This document shows, piece after piece, positions 59,473-64,000 of a DNA stretch of 64,000 bases (positions are counted from its first letter, which is position 1; every line of letters begins with the position of its first letter). The DNA comes from Icerya purchasi (taxonomy: Eukaryota > Arthropoda > Insecta > Hemiptera > Monophlebidae). The stretch is taken from NCBI GenBank assembly GCA_039619475.1, contig CM077116.1, positions 35,537,183-35,601,182 of the forward strand, written 5' to 3'. The position numbers and the translations under genes were made by a program. The notes below the pieces were generated by a model, which was given only the letters and a program-made list of their open reading frames with translations, was not told where the DNA came from and did not search any database.

Positions 59473-60260
59473 TTGAAATACAAAAAAAAAGAAAATTATC
59501 ATTTCGTGTTCTGTGGCGATAATGCAAGGGGTCTGGTTAAGATCTTGCAAGGAGTGAGAGAAAACCCAATAGAACATTGGAACAAAGAAGACCTGTATCA
59601 GAAAAGTTGGAAATCGAGCCAGTCCTTAAAAACAAACGAATTTCCAAAAAGAAAAGGCAAACGACGAAATCTGCGAAGACGAATCAAGAACGCTAGATCC
59701 GACTGGACTATTTTCCAAAGATATGAAATTAGTGTTTGACAAAATTTTAACAGATATAGAAACAAGGGTAGAGAGCACAAAGAGTCTACATGAAAATGTC
59801 GCCTTCCTCAGTGGCCACGCGTTTTTAAATATGTATGTCGACTGTGGATCTGCAGAAAAATGGAGCCGGTCTAGCACGAAAATATTAAAAAGACCTGAAT
59901 GCAGTTGATTTTTTCCAGGAACTTGCCGTATTCAAAGAGCTAGTAACCGAAATTAATGAAAAATCGAGTGCATCCGGCTTGTTACAACATCTGTGTAAGC
60001 ATGACTTGCAAGAAGCCTTTTTTTCCTGATGTTAGTAGAGCTTTAAGGATATACTTCACACATTACCGAGGACATATGCAAGCTTTGAGCGAAACTTCTT
60101 CAGACTGAAAATAATTAAAACCTATCTACGTTCAACAATGAGTCAGGAACGTCTGTCAGGCCTCGCGATCCTAGCCATTGAAAATGAAACTGCCTTTGAG
60201 ACGGACTTTCATGAGCTAATAGATTCTTTCGTAGAAAAGAAAGTACGCCGTGTAAAGCTG
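59473..60260 (+). pseudogene. Second hAT transposase remnant (ZMYM1-like C-terminal half)
   Basis: Plus strand. The end (about 60040-60260) reads ILHTLPRTYASFERNFFRLK, then TYLRSTMSQERLSGLAILA and a close in FVEKKVRRVKL, the hAT dimerisation region of ZMYM1-like proteins. Upstream, 59723-59908 and 59940-60030 carry traces of the preceding region (HENVAFLSGHAFLN, ELVTEINEKS). Breaks occur near 59900 and 60030. It differs in sequence from the transposase at 12440-14434, so it is another family. No terminal repeats were located. Confidence 0.75.
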
Positions 60261-60299
60261 TAGCAAGATTAGAGAGAAAAAAATGCTGGGACTTAAAGA

Positions 60300-60902
60300 T
60301 GTCTTCATTGTATGTTGTCTTTCCTGGTTATATGTTTTCTATATTTAATTTAATGTCACATAAATGAAAAAGTTATTAGCTAATCTAATATCTTTAAACT
60401 AGCAATTCTTGTATATAAATATATATATATATATATATGTGTATCTCAACGATTTTGATGAAATTTGCACACTAGGGGTATTTTGGGCCAATAAATCGAT
60501 CTGTCAAGGTCTAATCCATGGCAAAATTCGGTTTCGCGAATTTTAAATGATTTTTAATATTTTCAGTATGTTACGAATCAAGGTTGGTGGCGCAATCTTT
60601 CGACTTATTTTTGATTTTCGAACGTCGTCGATTATCGGCTCTGGTAGTGTCTTTGTGTACGCCGACGGCGTCAATACTGGTAGTGCAAAATAAAACATGC
60701 GGTAGGCAAAACATGCGAGCGGGTAGCTCCAGATACCTTGAAACGGCGAGGAACAAATAGGCAAAAAAAATAAATCGGTCCTGACTCTCAGCCGATCAGT
60801 GAGCGGTCACATAATTACGGTTCCAAAATCATGCGCTACGCATGCAGTAAAAATGTATATATGTAACAAAAAAAAAAACATAAAAGAATCGAAAATATCG
60901 TA
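60300..60902. other. AT-rich stretch with a (TA)n tract and a possible repeat start
   Basis: (TA)n near 60418-60437 is followed by CTCAACGATTTTGATGAAAT. A related phrase (CACCGATTTTGATGAAATTT) occurs in the outer arms of the foldback near 40437. This may be a dispersed repeat; its limits are unknown. Confidence 0.35.
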
Positions 60903-61314
60903 AAAATGCTTTTTTACAAAAAATAAATACCGACTTCAAGGTTTATTATAAAAATTTAAAAATGCACTAAAAAGTAAAAAATAATTACTGCCGATAAAAT
61001 ATATATATCAGAGTGATATAACTTAAGGTGATATCGTAATTGTTATACAACATTAATTTTTTGGAGTTGGCATCAAATTCATATTAAAAGAATAATTAAA
61101 AACTGCATTAAATGTTGATTCAATTGTTCCTAACATGAATTTAATTCCAACTCCAAAAAGTTAATGTTGTATAAGAATTACGATATCACCTTAAGTTATA
61201 TCACTCTGATATATATATTTTATCGGCAGTAATTATTTTTTACTTTTTAGTGCATTTTTAAATTTTTATAATAAACCTTGAAGTCGGTATTTATTTTTTG
61301 TAAAAAAGCATTTT
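60903..61314. repeat. Near-perfect hairpin (foldback) repeat
   Basis: The arms 60903-61086 and 61131-61314 are reverse complements with few differences, around a 44-bp loop. For example ACCGACTTCAAGGTTTATTA near 60929 pairs with TAATAAACCTTGAAGTCGGT near 61269. The arms also share GCACTAAAAAGTAAAAAATA and AACTTAAGGTGATATCG. Confidence 0.92.
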
Positions 61315-61632
61315 ATTTTTTACTTTTTAGTGCATTTTTATTCAATTAAATTAAAACATTTATTTCCACGGTAAAAACACCAAAAGCTACATTTCCATGG
61401 TAATTTGGCAAATTTATAGTATTTTAAGTCAAAAATCTAATCCGACGGTGAAAAAAATCGTGAATGAAAAGCATCCAAAAAGCTTCAATCTCCCGCATTA
61501 TTAAGGATAACTCAAAAACTATCGGTCGGACCTTGATCAAATTTAAATGGGACCACATGACAAACGCCACCTTTCAAATAAAAGAAGAATCATCAAAATC
61601 GGTTCATCTAGAAGAAAGTTCTGTGGTAACAC

Positions 61633-61676
<44 letters not shown>

Positions 61677-61716
61677 GTCGAATTGAATACCTCCTCCTTT
61701 TTTGAAGTCGGTTAAT
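61315..61716. mobile_element. Non-autonomous repeat ending in TTTTTTGAAGTCGGTT
   Basis: The right end reads CCTCCTCCTTTTTTGAAGTC then GGTT; its reverse complement begins AACCGACTTCAAAAAAGGAG. The hairpin arms at 60929 and 61291 carry the same ACCGACTTCAA motif. The phrase AACTCAAAAACTATCGGTCG and a poly(A) tract (61639-61671) lie inside. From memory, this kind of terminus is common in arthropod genomes. The whole 60903-61716 block may be one rearranged element. Confidence 0.6.
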
Positions 61717-62680
61717 AAACAGTTCATTTTTTATTTTTTTTGTATTAATTTTATATTAAAATAATAAAAAAAAAAAACGCTTTTTAATAGGTACTAAACA
61801 AAAAAAGAAAAAGAAAATCGGTTAATAAACAAAGAAGGACTTTGCCTATTTATATGCAGATATTAAATGTTTTGCGCGTATATATATATTTATTTGTGAA
61901 AGTGAATTACTGAGAATATTTGGTGCACACTTTAAAAACTTCCTTATGTGCAATATACCTTTATTACACATTCTGCAGTGATTTAGTCGGAAATGTTTTC
62001 AAATTGGTTGAAAAACAGCTGATCACGGGTAAAATTACAAGACGTTATTTATTTGTTTTTGTAACGAATAAACCGATAGATAAAGCTGACGACCCTACAT
62101 ATATAGCTAAAATATAATTTTTCTAATAAAAAACGCACAGAAATATATTCATAACAATCAACGTGTGCAGTCATTGAAAACATTTTCTAACCATCCGGAA
62201 AGCAAATTCGAACGACCTCTACATTTTTGTTGCATTCAGTATTGAAAAGCGAAGTTGTATGGGAAGAGACTTTAAATTCATAAATGTGTCCATAAATTAG
62301 TTTTAAAATATTTTATGTTTTGTGAATATGTATAAGACTAAAATGAAGTTAAGAAGTATGCGTATCTAAGTATATTTTTATTTTTCGATAAAACATGATT
62401 TTACAAAAAAAAAATACCGAGTAAAGCTCGATCGCCCAGGTACTAGATAATAAAGAGTGCAAATTTATTAAAGGGCACTTATTCTCCCGATCACAAAAAA
62501 TGCCACCCATTATATATTTGTGAGTTTTTTTTAACAATTTACCTCAAACGCTGGAGAGAGGGGCGCCACTATCAAGTTCTTGCCTCGGTTCGAAAAAATC
62601 GTAAATCCGGGGCTGGTACACTAGTGTTGAATATTGCCGTGACACTGCCTATATTGTATAGAGTGTACAAATGGGTAGTT
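61717..62680. other. AT-rich spacer, no gene seen
   Basis: Short open stretches at 61920-62117 and 62349-62537 lack motifs. Confidence 0.45.
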
Positions 62681-62689
62681 GCCTACGTT

Positions 62690-63445
62690 CAGAATTGAGT
62701 ATGGCGCTAAAAAGAAGAGGATTATCTAATAAAACTGATTAATACCTATTTAAAAGGGCATTCAGCGTTAAACTCCGTAAAATCAACGACCAAAGCGGTT
62801 AAATCAGGTGTTCCACAAGGCAACACACTTGGCCAGTCTTTGTTTAATTTTTATACTCAAACAACTTCCCTCCGCTCTTAAATATATTGAGATAGCTATG
62901 TAAGCTGACGGCACAGCAATTTTTGCCCGTCATATAGAATAGAGCTATTAGGAACAGATTAACAAGCGTAGCTACGATAAAATTGAACGCTTTTTTAGAA
63001 ATAGAAAATTAAAAATAATTCCAATAAAAGCGGAGTCATTTTATTTACCAAAAATCCTCCGAATAGTAACTTACAATTTCGTATAGTTTTAATTATATTC
63101 ATTTTAGGAAAGGTCTGAAATACTTAGATACCCTGCTTGACATTCTCACTTCATCCTATTTTTAATAAAAGTAGGAATAAGATCTCTGCTATAAATACGT
63201 TTATTGCGAACTATTATGTTATACGAGTATGCTTGTTCAATTTGGTCTTGTGTACATCTAAATCTAACGTAGAAAAATTACAAATTACACAAAATCGCTG
63301 TTGCAGCGTAATACTTAATGTTCTACTATTTTATAGCACTTTAGAGTTCCACAAGTACACATGCTTAAGGATAATATTATACACAAATACGAGCAGAGAC
63401 AGCAAAGTTCCTAAAGCAATCGCAAAGACATCGTGCTTCAAATGA
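62690..63445 (+). mobile_element. Jockey-like LINE reverse transcriptase remnant
   Basis: Plus strand. 62725-62860 reads LINTYLKGHSALNSVKSTTK, then VKSGVPQGNTLGQSLFNFY, matching the GVPQGSVLGPLLFNIY block of Jockey-type RTs. At 62900 the expected (Y/F)ADD region is broken by stops. At 63110 LKYLDTLLDILTS corresponds to the KYLG..LD thumb motif. 63210-63330 has SKSNVEKLQITQNRCCSVIL, the usual LQ..QN...R.I block. Heavily decayed; no ends found. Confidence 0.75.
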
Positions 63446-64000
63446 AATATGAAAAATATATAAGCACAGAAGAATCAAACATATTTTATTATGAACATAC
63501 CTCGGCCTGTTGAGGGCTATCTCGCAATTAACTTACGCCGGGCCTCCACGGTTTAGCTTCCTACCTTGCATTATTGACCGTGACAAAAAGAAATTATCGC
63601 GCGGTGGAAATTTTTGTAACGAAACATGTGTTAACCCCTTATCTATATTTTATCGAAAATAAACGTTTTTATCGAAATAACAGATAGACGTCGTTATTTA
63701 ATAGTTTTAAAGTAATACCTCAGTTCTCCGTTAAAAAATCGTAAAATATATAGGAAAAAGTACAATCGAGAAAATATTATACTAAATAGATCGACCAAAA
63801 ATAAAGTCGGCTATCGCTAGTTCGGGGAAAATAAGTTCGGTAGAATATTAAGAGCGGTGAATAGGATAGCGATTTCTATTTCAAAAACATAAAAAAAAAA
63901 AACTTCGAAGAAATATTATAAAGTTATGCTAGGGAAAATCAGAGAAAAAATCATACACCTAGGTGCGATGGAGACTTGGCAAAAAAAGAAAAAAACGTAC
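63446..64000. other. AT-rich end of the window, no gene seen
   Basis: No coding or repeat structure recognised up to the right edge. Confidence 0.45.

Overview
This window looks like AT-rich nuclear DNA from an insect or other arthropod. The evidence is spliced genes with GT-AG introns, a heat-shock gene with metazoan promoter elements, and dense arthropod-type transposons (hAT/ZMYM-like, Tigger, Helitron, I, R1, RTE and Jockey-like LINEs, tRNA-derived SINEs). No species is assigned. Host coding sequence is a small minority of the window; most of the rest is mobile DNA in various stages of decay.

Host genes, left to right: (1) the 5' part of a FAM50/XAP5 homologue on the minus strand (three exons, 7652 to 5017), whose C-terminal exons must lie beyond position 1 because a large I-like LINE follows exon 3; (2) a divergently oriented small heat-shock protein gene (8324-9575, plus) with two heat-shock elements, a TATA box, a 5'-UTR intron and a probable GC-AG intron; (3) an intronless Unkempt-like protein with six CCCH fingers (27615-28580, minus) that stops before any RING domain; (4) a small two-exon, two-helix membrane protein resembling the HIG1 family (29407-38794, plus), split by a 9-kb intron full of transposons.

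Mobile DNA: 1-4.9 kb, degenerate I-like LINE; 10.2-14.8 kb, a complete but dead hAT element with an exact 8-bp target duplication, holding a Helitron and a short hAT-like MITE; 15.95-17.0 kb and 18.07-18.75 kb, a 287-bp tandem repeat with alternating unit types, one unit broken by a 5'-truncated RTE; 19.9-23.1 kb, two LINE remnants; 24.55 kb, second MITE copy; 30.6-32.7 kb, Gypsy-like integrase remnant and possible LTR; 32.8-34.6 kb, a deleted Tigger split by a LINE with a 5' inversion; 35.6-37.8 kb, R1-like LINE; 40.4-41.9 kb, a large inverted repeat made from a SINE pair and interrupted by a second SINE; 53.2-54.1 kb, LINE RNase H split by another SINE copy; 55.7-56.3 kb, LINE 3' end; 59.0 kb, third SINE copy; 59.5-60.3 kb, hAT remnant; 60.9-61.7 kb, a hairpin element; 62.7-63.4 kb, Jockey-like RT remnant. 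Between these lie long AT-rich stretches in which I recognise nothing.

I see no operon-like or clearly new multi-gene system. The most informative content is the nested insertions with readable target duplications, the two foldback structures, the alternating tandem array, and the shortened intronless Unkempt-like gene.
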